NCBI GenBank assembly: GCA_963773195.1
Contig: CAVZAE010000006.1
Span: forward strand, 248,001-312,000
Source: CAIWHR01 sp963773195
GTDB lineage: Bacteria > Pseudomonadota > Gammaproteobacteria > Burkholderiales > Casimicrobiaceae
Reading direction: 5' to 3'
Length of the DNA stretch: 64,000 bases
Part shown: piece by piece, positions 8,337-16,784 of the stretch
Layout: every line of letters starts with the position of its first letter
Position numbering within the stretch: position 1 is the stretch's first letter
Program-made: the position numbers and the translations under genes
The notes under the pieces: model-generated
Told to the model about the DNA's origin: nothing
The model's input: the letters and a program-made list of their open reading frames with translations, nothing else
The model's database searches: none

Positions 8337-8843
8337 GTGATCCGGTTCTTCGTCACCTTTCTGGTGCTTCAGGCGGGGCTTTTCGGTGCCGAGCTGACAC
8401 CATGGGTCCAGGAGCACCTCGTGCTGCCGTGGACCAACCTGATCGCCGCGACAAGCGCGGGGCTCGTCACGCTGTTCGATCCCGGTGTCGTCGCGACCGG
8501 CAAGGTGTTGCAAAGCAAGGCGAGCGGTTTTACCGTGTCGATCGAGTCCGGCTGCAACGGCGTCGAGGCGACGATCGTCCTCGTTGCCGCGATCCTCGCG
8601 TTCCCTGCGCCGTGGAAGAGCCGGCTGATCGGCCTCTCCGTCGGCGTCGTCGCGGTACAGGGGCTCAACATCATCCGCGTGATCAGCCTCTTCTACCTCG
8701 GCCAATGGGATCTCGCGGCCTTCGAATGGGCGCACCTCTACGTGTGGCAGGCGCTCATCATGCTCGACGTGTTGATCGTCTGGCTGATCTGGGTGCGCAC
8801 GCTGCCCGCCACCGCCACGGCGCCAGCGCGCGCCGCCGGCTGA
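8337..8843 (+). CDS. xrtH: Exosortase H
   Basis: A 168-residue polytopic transpeptidase-like protein of the exosortase/archaeosortase family. It matches the short XrtH type, which processes proteins with an IPTLxxWG-CTERM tail. The conserved catalytic triad is present: Cys73 in SIESGCNGVEA, Arg114 in LNIIRVISLFY and His133 in FEWAHLYVWQA. At least four membrane helices are visible. The start is a GTG at 8337. The stop overlaps the start of the next gene (TGATG), so the two are translationally coupled. No target protein with the matching C-terminal tail is encoded in this window. Confidence 0.9.
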   Translation: MIRFFVTFLVLQAGLFGAELTPWVQEHLVLPWTNLIAATSAGLVTLFDPGVVATGKVLQSKASGFTVSIESGCNGVEATIVLVAAILAFPAPWKSRLIGLSVGVVAVQGLNIIRVISLFYLGQWDLAAFEWAHLYVWQALIMLDVLIVWLIWVRTLPATATAPARAAG

Positions 8844-9445
8844 TGCGCACAGGGCTTGCCCGGTTCGTACTCAAGGTGCTCGCGTGGCTGCCCGCCGCGT
8901 TCGTCGTCTGGTATTTCGGCGCGCCGCTCTTGCTGTGGCCGGTCAAGATCCTGCTCGAGCTCGCGGTGCGCGCGGGCTTCTCGGACCTCGTCGCGACGAT
9001 CGAGCAGAACGCCGCCCTCTTCACGTTCGCAACAACGTTGAGGCCGGGCGCGGCAGTCGGCACCGCGGGGCGCATCACCGTCGACGTCGACGGCCTGCTT
9101 TACGCGTTCGGCCTGCCGCTCTATGCCGCGCTGGTCGTCGCCGCCCGCGAGCCCCGCTGGCCACGCAAGCTCGCGCTGGGGTATCTGGTGCTGCTGCCGT
9201 TCATCGCGTGGGGTGTGCTCGCCGACTTTCTGAAGAACATCGCCATCACTTCGGGCGCGTTCGTCGCTTCGCAAACCGGATTCGTGGCGTGGCAGCGCGA
9301 GACGATCGCGTTCGCGTTCCAGTTCGGCTCGCTGATCCTGCCGACCGTCGTCCCCGCGGTCACCTGGGTGCTCACCCACCGCGCGTTTCTCGAGCGGCTC
9401 CGCGAGCCGCCCGGGCCCGCTGCCGCGACTACACTCCGGCGCTGA
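8843..9445 (+). CDS. Exosortase H-associated membrane protein
   Basis: A 200-residue membrane protein with four or five hydrophobic segments (VLAWLPAAFVVWYFGAPLLL, LYAFGLPLYAALVVA, LGYLVLLPFIAWGVLADFL, FGSLILPTVVPAVTWVL). Genes of this type are known to sit directly after xrtH; they are thought to assist or accompany the sortase, but no biochemical role can be read from the sequence. The ATG overlaps the xrtH stop codon. Its last 17 bases overlap the convergent ACT-domain gene. Confidence 0.85.
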   Translation: MRTGLARFVLKVLAWLPAAFVVWYFGAPLLLWPVKILLELAVRAGFSDLVATIEQNAALFTFATTLRPGAAVGTAGRITVDVDGLLYAFGLPLYAALVVAAREPRWPRKLALGYLVLLPFIAWGVLADFLKNIAITSGAFVASQTGFVAWQRETIAFAFQFGSLILPTVVPAVTWVLTHRAFLERLREPPGPAAATTLRR

Positions 9446-9836
9446 CCGAGTGTCCCGCCGCTTCGAGCGCGGCGATCGCGGCATGCCGCTGCGCGCCGGG
9501 CACCAGCAGGTAGTCGGTGTCGTAGGTCGCGACGGCGAAGAGCGACACGCGCGCCGCCGCGAGCGGGCTTGTCACGCTCGCGAGGATCCCCGTCTGGTCG
9601 AGCGGTAGCGGACCCTCGAAGCGCAGGAGGCGCCAACCGCGACTCGCCGCCACGTCATTCGGCACCGTCGCTTCGTTGCAGACGATCGATAGCTCGTCGC
9701 CCGTGCGCGTCATCGACCACCAGCGGCCACCGGTCGCCCACGCCGGCGGGACCTCGCCCGGACCGAGTCGGCAGATCGCCATCGGCTCGTCGGTGAGCAC
9801 GAGCTTGAGCCGACGCGGATGCGCACCTCCCATCAT
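9429..9836 (-). CDS. ACT domain-containing protein
   Basis: A 135-residue protein of the small double-ACT family, similar in fold to the amino-acid-sensing CASTOR proteins. The N-terminal half carries LKLVLTDEPMAICRL and WSMTRTGDELSIVC. The C-terminal ACT part carries EGPLPLDQTGILASVTSPLAAARVS and FAVATYDTDYLLVP, the family's recognisable ligand-site segments. It probably binds an amino acid, but which one and what it regulates are unknown. The start codon overlaps the stop of the upstream acyl-CoA synthetase gene by 4 bases, so the two form a transcription unit. Confidence 0.88.
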   Translation of the reverse strand: MMGGAHPRRLKLVLTDEPMAICRLGPGEVPPAWATGGRWWSMTRTGDELSIVCNEATVPNDVAASRGWRLLRFEGPLPLDQTGILASVTSPLAAARVSLFAVATYDTDYLLVPGAQRHAAIAALEAAGHSVSAGV

Positions 9837-11488
9837 CGCATGCCCCCCTCCTTGCGCTGCCGTTCGCGCTCGCGCAGCACGCGCCGCTGCACCTTGCCCG
9901 TCGTCGTCATCGGCAGGGCGTCGATGAACTCGATCTCCTTCGGGTATTCATAGGGAGCGAGGAACTTGCGCACGTGCTGCCGGATGTCATCCTCGAGGGC
10001 CGGGCTCGCTACTTCGCCCGGCGCGAGCACGATGAACGCTTTGACGACGTTGCCTCGCGTTTCGTCGGGAGAGGGGACCACGGCCGCGTTGGCGACGGCC
10101 TTGTGCCGGACGAGACAGTTCTCGATCTCCGAAGGCCCGATCCTGTAGCCCGCGGCCTTGAACATGTCGTCGGCGCGTCCCTGGTACCAGAGATAGCCGT
10201 CGGCGTCGCGCTTGGCCAGATCGCCCGTCCGACACCAGTCGCCGATGAACTTCGCCGCGGTGCCTTCCGGATTGCCGAAATACTCGAGGAAGAACACGGG
10301 ATCGCGCGTCCCATCGGGAGCGATGCGGTTGACGGCGACCTCGCCGATCTCGCCGTCCGCCACGGCGCGGCCGTCGTCGTCGATGACCTCGATCCGGTGC
10401 CCCGGGTACGGGCGCCCCATCGATCCCGGACGGGCCGGCCAAAGCTCGTGCGAATTGCCGACGATGTAGTTCATCTCGGTCTGCCCGAACATCTCGTTGA
10501 TCGTAACGCCGAGCGCGTCGTGCGCCCACTCGAACACAGCCGTGCCGACCGCCTCGCCTGCACTCATGATCGTGCGCAGGCTCACGTCGAAGCGCTCCTT
10601 CGGGCGGGGGAACGCTTTCATCATCATCTTGAGCGCGGTCGGGAACAGGAACGTGTTGCGGATCCCGTATCTCTCGATCAGCGCGAACGCGCGCTCGGGA
10701 TCGAAGCGGCCGCGATAGCCGACGATCGGCTGGCCGAAGTAGAGCGTCGGCAAGAGCGCGTCCATGAGGCCGCCCGTCCACGCCCAGTCCGCCGGCGACC
10801 AGAACAGATCCTGCGGTCGTGGGTAGCCATCGTGCGAATGAACGAAGCCTGGAAGATTGCCGATCAGGCACTGCTGCGGCATGAGCGCGCCCTTGGGCGG
10901 ACCGGTCGTACCGCTGGTGTAGACGAGATAGGCGGGGTCGGTAGGAGCGAGCGCGGGGCCCGCGAAGTGCGGCGACCCCCCGGCGACCAACGCCTCCCAG
11001 GCCATGACGCGACTCTCGCGTGCCCCGGCGACGCCGACGACGTGCGTGAGACTCGGACACCGCTCGCGGATCGCGATGACGCCGGCGATCGACTGCGGAT
11101 CGACGAACACCACCTTGGTCTCTGAGTGGTGCAGACGATATTCGAGCGCCTCGGGCCCGAACAGGAACGACAGCGGCACGGCGACCGCGCCCAATTGGTT
11201 GATCGCCACGTGCGCGACGACCGTTTCGGGGCGCTGCGGCAGGATCAGGGCAACCTTGTCGCCACGCGCGACGCCGAGCGCCGCCAGCGCATTCGACAGG
11301 CGGTTCGCCTGCTGGCGGAGGTCCCAGAACGTGAACGCCCCGCGCGCGCCGGTCTCGTCTTCCCAGTAGAGCGCGAAGCGCGCGCGATCCTCCGCCCACC
11401 GGCCGCAGCAGGCGTGCGCGATCGAAAATTGCGCGGGCACATCCCACCGGTACGCGCGATGGATCTCTGCGTAGCGGTCGGTGGCCAT
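9833..11488 (-). CDS. AMP-forming acyl-CoA synthetase
   Basis: A 551-residue adenylate-forming enzyme that activates a carboxylic acid with ATP and loads it on CoA. The P-loop is YTSGTTGPPKGAL. The adenylation motif NEMFGQTEMNYIVGN, the hinge YLWYQGRADDMFKAAGYRIGP and the C-terminal catalytic Lys in TTTGKVQRRVL are all intact. The overall pattern is nearest the acetyl-CoA/medium-chain (AcsA/ACSM-like) branch; the substrate cannot be set from sequence. I start at the ATG at 11488 (MATDRYAEIHRAY), where family homology begins, although the frame stays open upstream through the neighbour. It is followed by the ACT-domain gene with a 4-base overlap. Confidence 0.9.
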   Translation of the reverse strand: MATDRYAEIHRAYRWDVPAQFSIAHACCGRWAEDRARFALYWEDETGARGAFTFWDLRQQANRLSNALAALGVARGDKVALILPQRPETVVAHVAINQLGAVAVPLSFLFGPEALEYRLHHSETKVVFVDPQSIAGVIAIRERCPSLTHVVGVAGARESRVMAWEALVAGGSPHFAGPALAPTDPAYLVYTSGTTGPPKGALMPQQCLIGNLPGFVHSHDGYPRPQDLFWSPADWAWTGGLMDALLPTLYFGQPIVGYRGRFDPERAFALIERYGIRNTFLFPTALKMMMKAFPRPKERFDVSLRTIMSAGEAVGTAVFEWAHDALGVTINEMFGQTEMNYIVGNSHELWPARPGSMGRPYPGHRIEVIDDDGRAVADGEIGEVAVNRIAPDGTRDPVFFLEYFGNPEGTAAKFIGDWCRTGDLAKRDADGYLWYQGRADDMFKAAGYRIGPSEIENCLVRHKAVANAAVVPSPDETRGNVVKAFIVLAPGEVASPALEDDIRQHVRKFLAPYEYPKEIEFIDALPMTTTGKVQRRVLRERERQRKEGGMR

Positions 11489-11502
11489 CGGCAACGGCCC
11501 CG

Positions 11503-13185
11503 TCAACGACGAGGGGCGCCGGCCCGCTCGAACGGCTCGACGGCCGTCCAGACCCATTCCGGCTGCTGCTCGAGCAGGCGACCGAGGCGCACCGCCTGCG
11601 TCGACTGCGGCGTCTGCACATTGAAGCGCTTTGCGGGCTGGTACTCGACGGCGGGCATGATCAGCGATTGCACGATGGGGTCGGACTCGCGCTTCTTGAG
11701 CGTCAGGTAGAGTCCCTGGAAGATGCGGCCATTGACGGTCGTCGCCTCGCCGTCGACCGCGTAGTCGGACTCCTGCGGTTTGCGCTGCTCGACGAGGTCG
11801 ACGCTCGACAGCGCGTTGGCAATGATCTGCAGACCGATCTCGGCGCGATCGGAGGTGAGCCGTCGCATCCGGCGCACGATGCCGAGCGCCCATGCATGCT
11901 GTCCCTGCGGTCGCATCGCCGCAAGTGTGCCCAGCGTGACCGCATTCGCGACGCTCATCGGCGCCAGCAGCCGGAATCCGGTCTGGCTCACGTCCTTCAC
12001 TTCCCACGGGCCGCCCGGCGCGGCATAGCTCGCGAGGCGCCGCTGCGCGAGCGCCTGGCGCCGGTGGATCTCGTTGCGGGCGCGCCCGAACACCGCGAGC
12101 TCCATAGTGCCGCCGAAGCTGTGGCCAGACTCGAGCGCCGGCGTGGGAACGCGTTCCTCCTCCCGCAGAAAGCCGGAGATCTTGGCGAATCCGACGATTG
12201 CATCGACCGCACCGGCGGCCGAAGTCCGCTCACCCCGACGCGCAAAGGGCTTGAACTCGGGATCGACCTGGGAGGCAAGCTTCGTCACAAGCGCAAGTTG
12301 CTCATTGCGGCGCGCGTTGCGGTCGGACAGCGGCTGGCTCCTGATCTTCTGCTCGAGCACGGCGACGTTCTGCTGCAAGACGGCGTGCAGCGGCCGCGTA
12401 TCGAGGAACAGCACGCGGCCCTCGAGCGGCGCCGGCGTGCGGCGCCGCAGCCCGGTGCGGCTCCCGAGGTCCACATAGAACGACGTGATGGACGACGGCT
12501 CGAGCGTCAGCCGCAGGGGCTGGCTCCATTCCTCGAGATGGCTCCCGACCCAATCGACGTGCTTCGGCGTCATGTTGCCCGAGTTGACGAGCTGCAGAAT
12601 CAGCGCCATCAGGTACTCGTGCTCGATCGTCGTGGTGTGACCTTCGGCATCGATGACGACTTGCCTGCGCTCGATCTGGCGCGAGCACGCGAGCGTGAAC
12701 AGCGCGTGGAGCTCCGCCCACTTCGCGGGGATCCATTGTTCATAGCGATAGAGGCGGACCCGCGCATCGAGTCCGAGGTGCTGGATCTGCCGCGTCAGCA
12801 GCTCGGGCAGGAGGGCCTGCCATTTGTTGCTCTGCGCATGCGCGGAGACCTCGCGCTCGAATCCGGCGTAGCACGCAAGGAACCCCTGCGTCAGATCGAA
12901 CAGCGCCTGCCACAGCTGGCTCTCGATCCGCGACGACCGGGACGCGTGCTCGAGGTATTGGGTGGTCAACGTTTTACGAAGCTCCCGCGATTCCAGATCG
13001 ATGCGAAAGACCGCTTCGAGCGCCTGCGGCGAGCGGCGTGCGTGACCCTCGGCGAGCCGGGCGAACTCGCTTTGTACCTCGTGCTGGACCGCGACGGGAT
13101 CGCTCCCTGGCAGCAACGCGTACCAGCGCTCCGCCGTCCGGGCGTCTGCCAGCGGATCCTGCTTGTCCTTGCCGATTCCGAACAT
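11503..13185 (-). CDS. Conserved betaproteobacterial protein with PilZ-like C-terminal region
   Basis: A 560-residue soluble protein of a conserved betaproteobacterial family without a firm function. The N-terminal half is alpha-helical with phrases shared across the family (LRKTLTTQYLEHASRSSRIE, RYEQWIPAKWAELHALFTLA, TTIEHEYLMALILQLVNSGN). The later part holds WEVKDVSQTGFRLLAP followed by ALGIVRRMRRL, which resembles the DxSxxG section of PilZ domains, the c-di-GMP-binding fold. The Arg-rich entry motif of a true PilZ is not clear. There is no signal peptide or membrane helix. It stands 14 bases upstream of the acyl-CoA synthetase start and is divergent from the MerR-type regulator. Confidence 0.65.
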   Translation of the reverse strand: MFGIGKDKQDPLADARTAERWYALLPGSDPVAVQHEVQSEFARLAEGHARRSPQALEAVFRIDLESRELRKTLTTQYLEHASRSSRIESQLWQALFDLTQGFLACYAGFEREVSAHAQSNKWQALLPELLTRQIQHLGLDARVRLYRYEQWIPAKWAELHALFTLACSRQIERRQVVIDAEGHTTTIEHEYLMALILQLVNSGNMTPKHVDWVGSHLEEWSQPLRLTLEPSSITSFYVDLGSRTGLRRRTPAPLEGRVLFLDTRPLHAVLQQNVAVLEQKIRSQPLSDRNARRNEQLALVTKLASQVDPEFKPFARRGERTSAAGAVDAIVGFAKISGFLREEERVPTPALESGHSFGGTMELAVFGRARNEIHRRQALAQRRLASYAAPGGPWEVKDVSQTGFRLLAPMSVANAVTLGTLAAMRPQGQHAWALGIVRRMRRLTSDRAEIGLQIIANALSSVDLVEQRKPQESDYAVDGEATTVNGRIFQGLYLTLKKRESDPIVQSLIMPAVEYQPAKRFNVQTPQSTQAVRLGRLLEQQPEWVWTAVEPFERAGAPRR

Positions 13186-13519
13186 CCGGTCCGAGTCCCT
13201 TCAATGCGCCTATCGCGGCACTTCGCATGAATCGAGCCAGGCCACATCGCATCGGGGCCACTCGCGCCCGGTGCGAAAGCCCGCAACTCGCGGCGCGGCC
13301 TCGAATGAAAAACCGTTGGGAATTCCAGCGCTTGCGACACCGATTCAGCCTGCCCGATCATCGCCCAATCACGGAGAGCGGGCAATAGGGGCAAACGCCG
13401 TCTGGCACGTATCGTGCATGGTACGGACCGTGCTGCACAGAACACCGGTCGTCGGTAGTGCGTGCAGCATGGCACGACGGAAGGGCCGGAAGGTGCAGCC
13501 CCGGCCGTGGACCCTCGGC

Positions 13520-13525
13520 TATACT
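13520..13525 (+). promoter_or_regulatory. Possible -10 element for the MerR-type regulator gene
   Basis: TATACT matches the sigma-70 -10 consensus at five of six positions and lies 55 bases upstream of the regulator's ATG. I see no convincing -35 hexamer at 16-19 bases. A good ribosome-binding site (AAGGAAA) sits about ten bases before the ATG at 13581. The rest of the roughly 395-base divergent gap contains several TGCAGCA/CGTGC-like words but no hairpin or ORF that I can support. Confidence 0.3.
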
Positions 13526-13580
13526 TGTGCAGCACAGAGTGACCGCGAATACTGACAATTAGCGTAAGGAAACGACAGCG

Positions 13581-14603
13581 ATGGGCATCCTGATCAAAGC
13601 ACCGACGCGGCGGAACGAGCCCGCCGTGGCCATTGCGGAATCGCGCGACGTGTCCTCCGAAGGGCGAGGCAATGCGCACATCCGCGAAGTGGTTCGCATC
13701 ACGGGCCTGCGCCGCGAGCAACTCTATATGTGGCAGCGCCGTTACGGCTTTCCGGCGCCGCTGCGCGATGCATTCGGCGATCGCGTGTACCCGGCCGATC
13801 AGGTGGCCCGGCTCAAGCTGATCAAGCAGCTCCTGTCGGAGGGCTGGCGCGCGGGCGCCGTCGTGCCGCTCGCGGAGTCCGCCCTGCAGTCGATGATGGG
13901 GCTCGCCGTCGAGGCTCCAGCGCCGCTGCCCGCGGAGATCGAGACGGCCGTCAAGCTGCTGGGCTCCCATCGCGTCGGCGAGCTGCAGAACCATCTTTCC
14001 AAGCTCCTCGTGGGGCAGGGGCTGCGCAAGTTCCTCGAGACGACGCTGATTCCGTTGAATGAAGCGGTTCACGAGCGTGTCGTCCGTGGCGAAATGCAGA
14101 ACTTCCAGGAGCTCCGCTTCGCCGACCTGGCACAGCGGCTCCTGCGCGACGTGACGCGGCTCGTCCGACCCACGCGCGATGCGCGGCAGATCCTCCTCGC
14201 GACGCCGCCGAACGATCCCAATCAGCTCGGCCTCGCTATCCTCGAGCTCCTGCTCTTCACCGACGGCATCAACTGCCTGACGCTCGGCGCGGGCGTGCCG
14301 GCCCAGGAGATCGCAGGCGCTGCCGAGGCGTACAAGGTCGCGCTCGTCGTGCTGCTCTTCGACCGGGGCATTTCCGGCAAGATTGCGGGGCAGGAAATCC
14401 GCTCGCTGCGCAACTCTTTGCCGGACACGCTGCCGCTTATCGTCAGCGGGCGCGCGGTCAACCTGCTCGCGAAGCCGATCGTCAACGTGCGCACGGCCGC
14501 CGACTTCAGCTCCATCATGGCGACGATGCGCGAGCTCGGCGTCATGCCGCAGACGCCGGTGGCGGTGTTGAGCCCGCTGGCCGACGGCGGGGCCCGCGCC
14601 TAG
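13581..14603 (+). CDS. MerR-family regulator with cobalamin-binding-like C-terminal domain
   Basis: A 340-residue transcription regulator. The MerR winged helix is IREVVRITGLRREQLYMWQRRYGFPAPLR with VYPADQVARLKLIKQLLSEG (about residues 35-95). The C-terminal two thirds has the helical cap plus a B12-binding-like Rossmann half (LLATPPNDPNQLGLAILELLL), as in CarH and MlrA. The cobalamin signature D/E-x-H-x-x-G reads D-P-N-Q-L-G here, so the cobalt-ligating His is an Asn. Base-off/His-on B12 binding, and CarH-type light sensing, are therefore unlikely. MlrA-like behaviour without B12 is a better model. The start has a clear AAGGAAA ribosome-binding site. Confidence 0.8.
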   Translation: MGILIKAPTRRNEPAVAIAESRDVSSEGRGNAHIREVVRITGLRREQLYMWQRRYGFPAPLRDAFGDRVYPADQVARLKLIKQLLSEGWRAGAVVPLAESALQSMMGLAVEAPAPLPAEIETAVKLLGSHRVGELQNHLSKLLVGQGLRKFLETTLIPLNEAVHERVVRGEMQNFQELRFADLAQRLLRDVTRLVRPTRDARQILLATPPNDPNQLGLAILELLLFTDGINCLTLGAGVPAQEIAGAAEAYKVALVVLLFDRGISGKIAGQEIRSLRNSLPDTLPLIVSGRAVNLLAKPIVNVRTAADFSSIMATMRELGVMPQTPVAVLSPLADGGARA

Positions 14604-14655
14604 CGCCGCAAAGACCCCAATGGCATCGCACGTCGCCGCCTGCTAAGGTGGCGGC

Positions 14656-14808
14656 GTGAATGTCTTCTCCGCGGGCGGGCAACGCCTGCCGCGTTTCGTC
14701 TGGCATACGATCGGGCTCGTGCTTGCCGCGCTGCTCGCCTGGCTCGTCTGGCGCGGCTACCAGAACCCCGACTTCCTGCTCGATCTCTCGGCGTTCCGAC
14801 TCTGTTAG
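14656..14808 (+). CDS. Small single-pass membrane protein, 50 residues
   Basis: A GTG-started frame of 50 codons: a short polar N-terminus ending in RLPRFVWHTI, one hydrophobic helix GLVLAALLAWLVWRGY, and the tail QNPDFLLDLSAFRLC. The composition is that of a real membrane microprotein rather than a chance frame. AAGG is placed about eight bases before the GTG, within the loop of a 7-bp inverted repeat (CGCCGCC/GGCGGCG) whose 3' arm reaches the first base of the start codon. I do not know a function. It lies between the regulator and the convergent hsp15. Confidence 0.6.
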   Translation: MNVFSAGGQRLPRFVWHTIGLVLAALLAWLVWRGYQNPDFLLDLSAFRLC

Positions 14809-14827
14809 CCGCCCGTCGCGCGCCGCG

Positions 14828-15229
14828 TCAGGGCTCGTTCAGGAAATCCTCGAGCTTCCTGCGATCGCGCTTGGTCGGACGGCCCGGAAAGCGCGTGCTT
14901 ATCGCATCGGCTCCACGCCGGGCTTGCGCCTCGCGCTCGCGCGCCGCAATGCTCGCCTCGGTCTCGCGGTAGAGCAACGCCGCATCCGGCGCCGAGCCGC
15001 GGCGATCGGAGCATGCGGCAATCACGACTTCGACGGCAATTCCACCGCGACGAATCGTGACCACGGCATCCTCGCGCACGATGTGAGCGGGCTTGACGCG
15101 CTCGCCGTCGAGCCGCGCCTGGCCGGCGGCGATTGCGTGCGCCGCGAGGCTCCGCGTCTTGTAGAACCGGGCCGCCCACAGCCACTTGTCGAAGCGGATC
15201 CGGGCACGCGGGGCTTCAGCGCTTGCCAT
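14828..15229 (-). CDS. hslR: Heat-shock protein 15-like S4 RNA-binding protein (HslR)
   Basis: A 133-residue S4-domain protein. The S4 fold is in IRFDKWLWAARFYKTRSLA, then GQARLDGERVKPAHIVR and VTIRRGGIAVEVVI. The C-terminal tail ends in the Hsp15-type PGRPTKRDRRKLEDFL. Hsp15 binds 50S subunits that carry nascent chain-tRNA after stalled or aborted translation and helps recycle them. The start at 15229 is where homology begins. It overlaps the upstream paiB by 14 bases and is last in a minus-strand stress-linked run with hsp33 and the BPH proteasome homologue. Confidence 0.9.
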   Translation of the reverse strand: MASAEAPRARIRFDKWLWAARFYKTRSLAAHAIAAGQARLDGERVKPAHIVREDAVVTIRRGGIAVEVVIAACSDRRGSAPDAALLYRETEASIAAREREAQARRGADAISTRFPGRPTKRDRRKLEDFLNEP

Positions 15230-15860
15230 CGGCTCCCGCGACGTATGCGCGCATCCACTCGGCGGTGGCCTTCGCTTCAACATAGCCTTCGGCCATGAGC
15301 GCCGAGGCGACGCGCGCGCGGTCGTCGGGCGAGCGGTTCTGCGACAGCTTGAACTTGGCATCGAGCCGGCGGACCCGGATGCGGAAGCCGACGATCGCTT
15401 TGACCATCGCCGCCATCCGGTCGCGGTCGAGTCCCGGCTGCCACGGCGCGGCACGATGCGACTCGAAGCGCTGGATCAGGGCGTCGAGGATCGCCCGCGT
15501 CTCGGCAGGTTCATCCGCAAGCTCGAGCGTGCCATGGGCGTGAACCACCGCGTAGTTCCACGTGGGCACGGCGGCTGCGGGCTCCGCGTACCACGACGGG
15601 GAAACGTACGCGTGCGGTCCGTGGAAGATCGCGATCGATTCGACGCCCGTCGCCGTGGAGGCATGCGGATTGGCTCGTGCGAAATGGCCAAGCAGCGTGC
15701 CGTGCGGCTCGCGGTCGGCGACGTGCAGGAGCGGCACGTGCGAGACGAACGGCTCGTCGTTGGCGGGCGTCACGAGCGTCGCGAACGGGTGATCGTGCAG
15801 GAGCCGCGCGACAGCGGCGCGGTCGCGCGCGTCGAAGTGCGTCGGAACGTAGAGGCTCAT
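15216..15860 (-). CDS. FMN-binding negative transcriptional regulator, PaiB family
   Basis: A 214-residue PaiB-like split-barrel flavin-binding protein. The N-terminus MSLYVPTHF is the family hallmark. HPFATLVTPANDEPFVSHVPLL forms the flavin-site strands, and AYVSPSWYAEPAAAVPTWNYAVVHAHG matches the conserved core. PaiB in Bacillus represses protease and sporulation genes; in Proteobacteria the target is not established, and an enzymatic or flavin-storage role is possible. It is eleven bases downstream of hsp33 and overlaps hslR. Confidence 0.9.
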   Translation of the reverse strand: MSLYVPTHFDARDRAAVARLLHDHPFATLVTPANDEPFVSHVPLLHVADREPHGTLLGHFARANPHASTATGVESIAIFHGPHAYVSPSWYAEPAAAVPTWNYAVVHAHGTLELADEPAETRAILDALIQRFESHRAAPWQPGLDRDRMAAMVKAIVGFRIRVRRLDAKFKLSQNRSPDDRARVASALMAEGYVEAKATAEWMRAYVAGADGKR

Positions 15861-15870
15861 TGCGCCGTCC

Positions 15871-16770
15871 TCAGTGCCGGACCGCCCCGCGGCCACTTGC
15901 GAAGAGCGCACGCGCGTCCTCGGCGACGAACGTGTAGTGGCGGTTGCAGAACTCGCAGGTGACGCCGACGAGTCCCTGCTCGGCGAGGATGCTCTCGACT
16001 TCGGCCTTGCCAATCATCCGCAGCGCGTTCGCGACGCGTTCCTCCGAGCAGCTGCACTGGAAGCGCACGGGATGCGCCTTGAACAGGCGAACGTCGTCGT
16101 CCGGCAGGTGGTCCTGAAGGATTTCCGCTGCCGTGCCCGACATGAAGAGCGCTGCGGGCGAGAGCGCTTCGACGTGCGCGGCGGTGCGCGTCCATGCCGC
16201 GTCGTCGGCGGCGGTCGCGGCGGGCAGCCGCTGGACCAGCATGCCGCGCGCGCGCGGCCCGACGGCGGCGATGGCCATCCGGCTGTCGATCTGCTCGGAC
16301 GTCCGGAGGTAGTGCTCGATCAGCGTCGAGACGGACGCCGCCTCGAGGGCGACGATGCCCTGGTAGAGGGGGCCGCCGTCGCGCGGATCGAGCGTGATCG
16401 CGAGTCGGCCATGTTCCGGGCCGCCGGCAAGCTCCGCGAGCGAAGCCGACGCGGGGAGCGCTGCCGCCGCGTCCTTCCATTGCGCAGTCGCGCGCAGCGC
16501 GAGCGACGCGTCGCATTCGACCACGAGCAGCCGCACCGGGCCGTCGCTTTGCAGCTGGACGACGAGCACGCCCTTGAACTTGAGCGTCGAGGCGAGCAGC
16601 GTGGTGGCGGCGAGCAGCTCCGCCATCACCTGGCGCAGCGCCGGCGGGTACGGATGGCAGTCGAGGATCTCGCGACAGGCGCCGTCCAGGCTCACCAGCG
16701 CGCCGCGGACGGCCGCGTGCTCGAGCACGAAGCGCGCGAGCGCGTCGGCGAACGGCGGGTTCGGCGCCAA
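15871..16770 (-). CDS. hslO: Redox-regulated chaperone Hsp33 (HslO)
   Basis: Hsp33 is a holdase switched on by oxidation. The redox switch is intact near the C-terminus: CSCSEE (C-x-C) and, about 30 residues later, CEFCNRHY (C-x-x-C), the four zinc-ligating cysteines. The N-terminal body is recognisable from ARFVLEHAAVRGALVSLD, HPYPPALRQVMAELLAATTLL and LKFKGVLVVQLQSDGPVRLLVVECD. No ATG or GTG lies at the right place. A TTG at 16770 has GGAG nine bases upstream and gives a family-length 299-residue product, overlapping neither the upstream stop nor the conserved core. A CTG at 16788 is the alternative. It sits directly after the BPH gene, a suggestive proteostasis pairing. Confidence 0.9.
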   Translation of the reverse strand: MAPNPPFADALARFVLEHAAVRGALVSLDGACREILDCHPYPPALRQVMAELLAATTLLASTLKFKGVLVVQLQSDGPVRLLVVECDASLALRATAQWKDAAAALPASASLAELAGGPEHGRLAITLDPRDGGPLYQGIVALEAASVSTLIEHYLRTSEQIDSRMAIAAVGPRARGMLVQRLPAATAADDAAWTRTAAHVEALSPAALFMSGTAAEILQDHLPDDDVRLFKAHPVRFQCSCSEERVANALRMIGKAEVESILAEQGLVGVTCEFCNRHYTFVAEDARALFASGRGAVRH

Positions 16771-16784
16771 GCGGAGCCGCTCCG

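Noticed and set aside
7183..8340. A 385-residue plus-strand frame across the MBOAT gene
   Set aside because: Composition is Arg/Glu/Gln noise, and the MBOAT frame opposite is complete with all family motifs.
11489..12007. N-terminal extension of the acyl-CoA synthetase frame by about 173 residues
   Set aside because: It lies inside the neighbouring gene in another frame, and homology starts exactly at the ATG at 11488.
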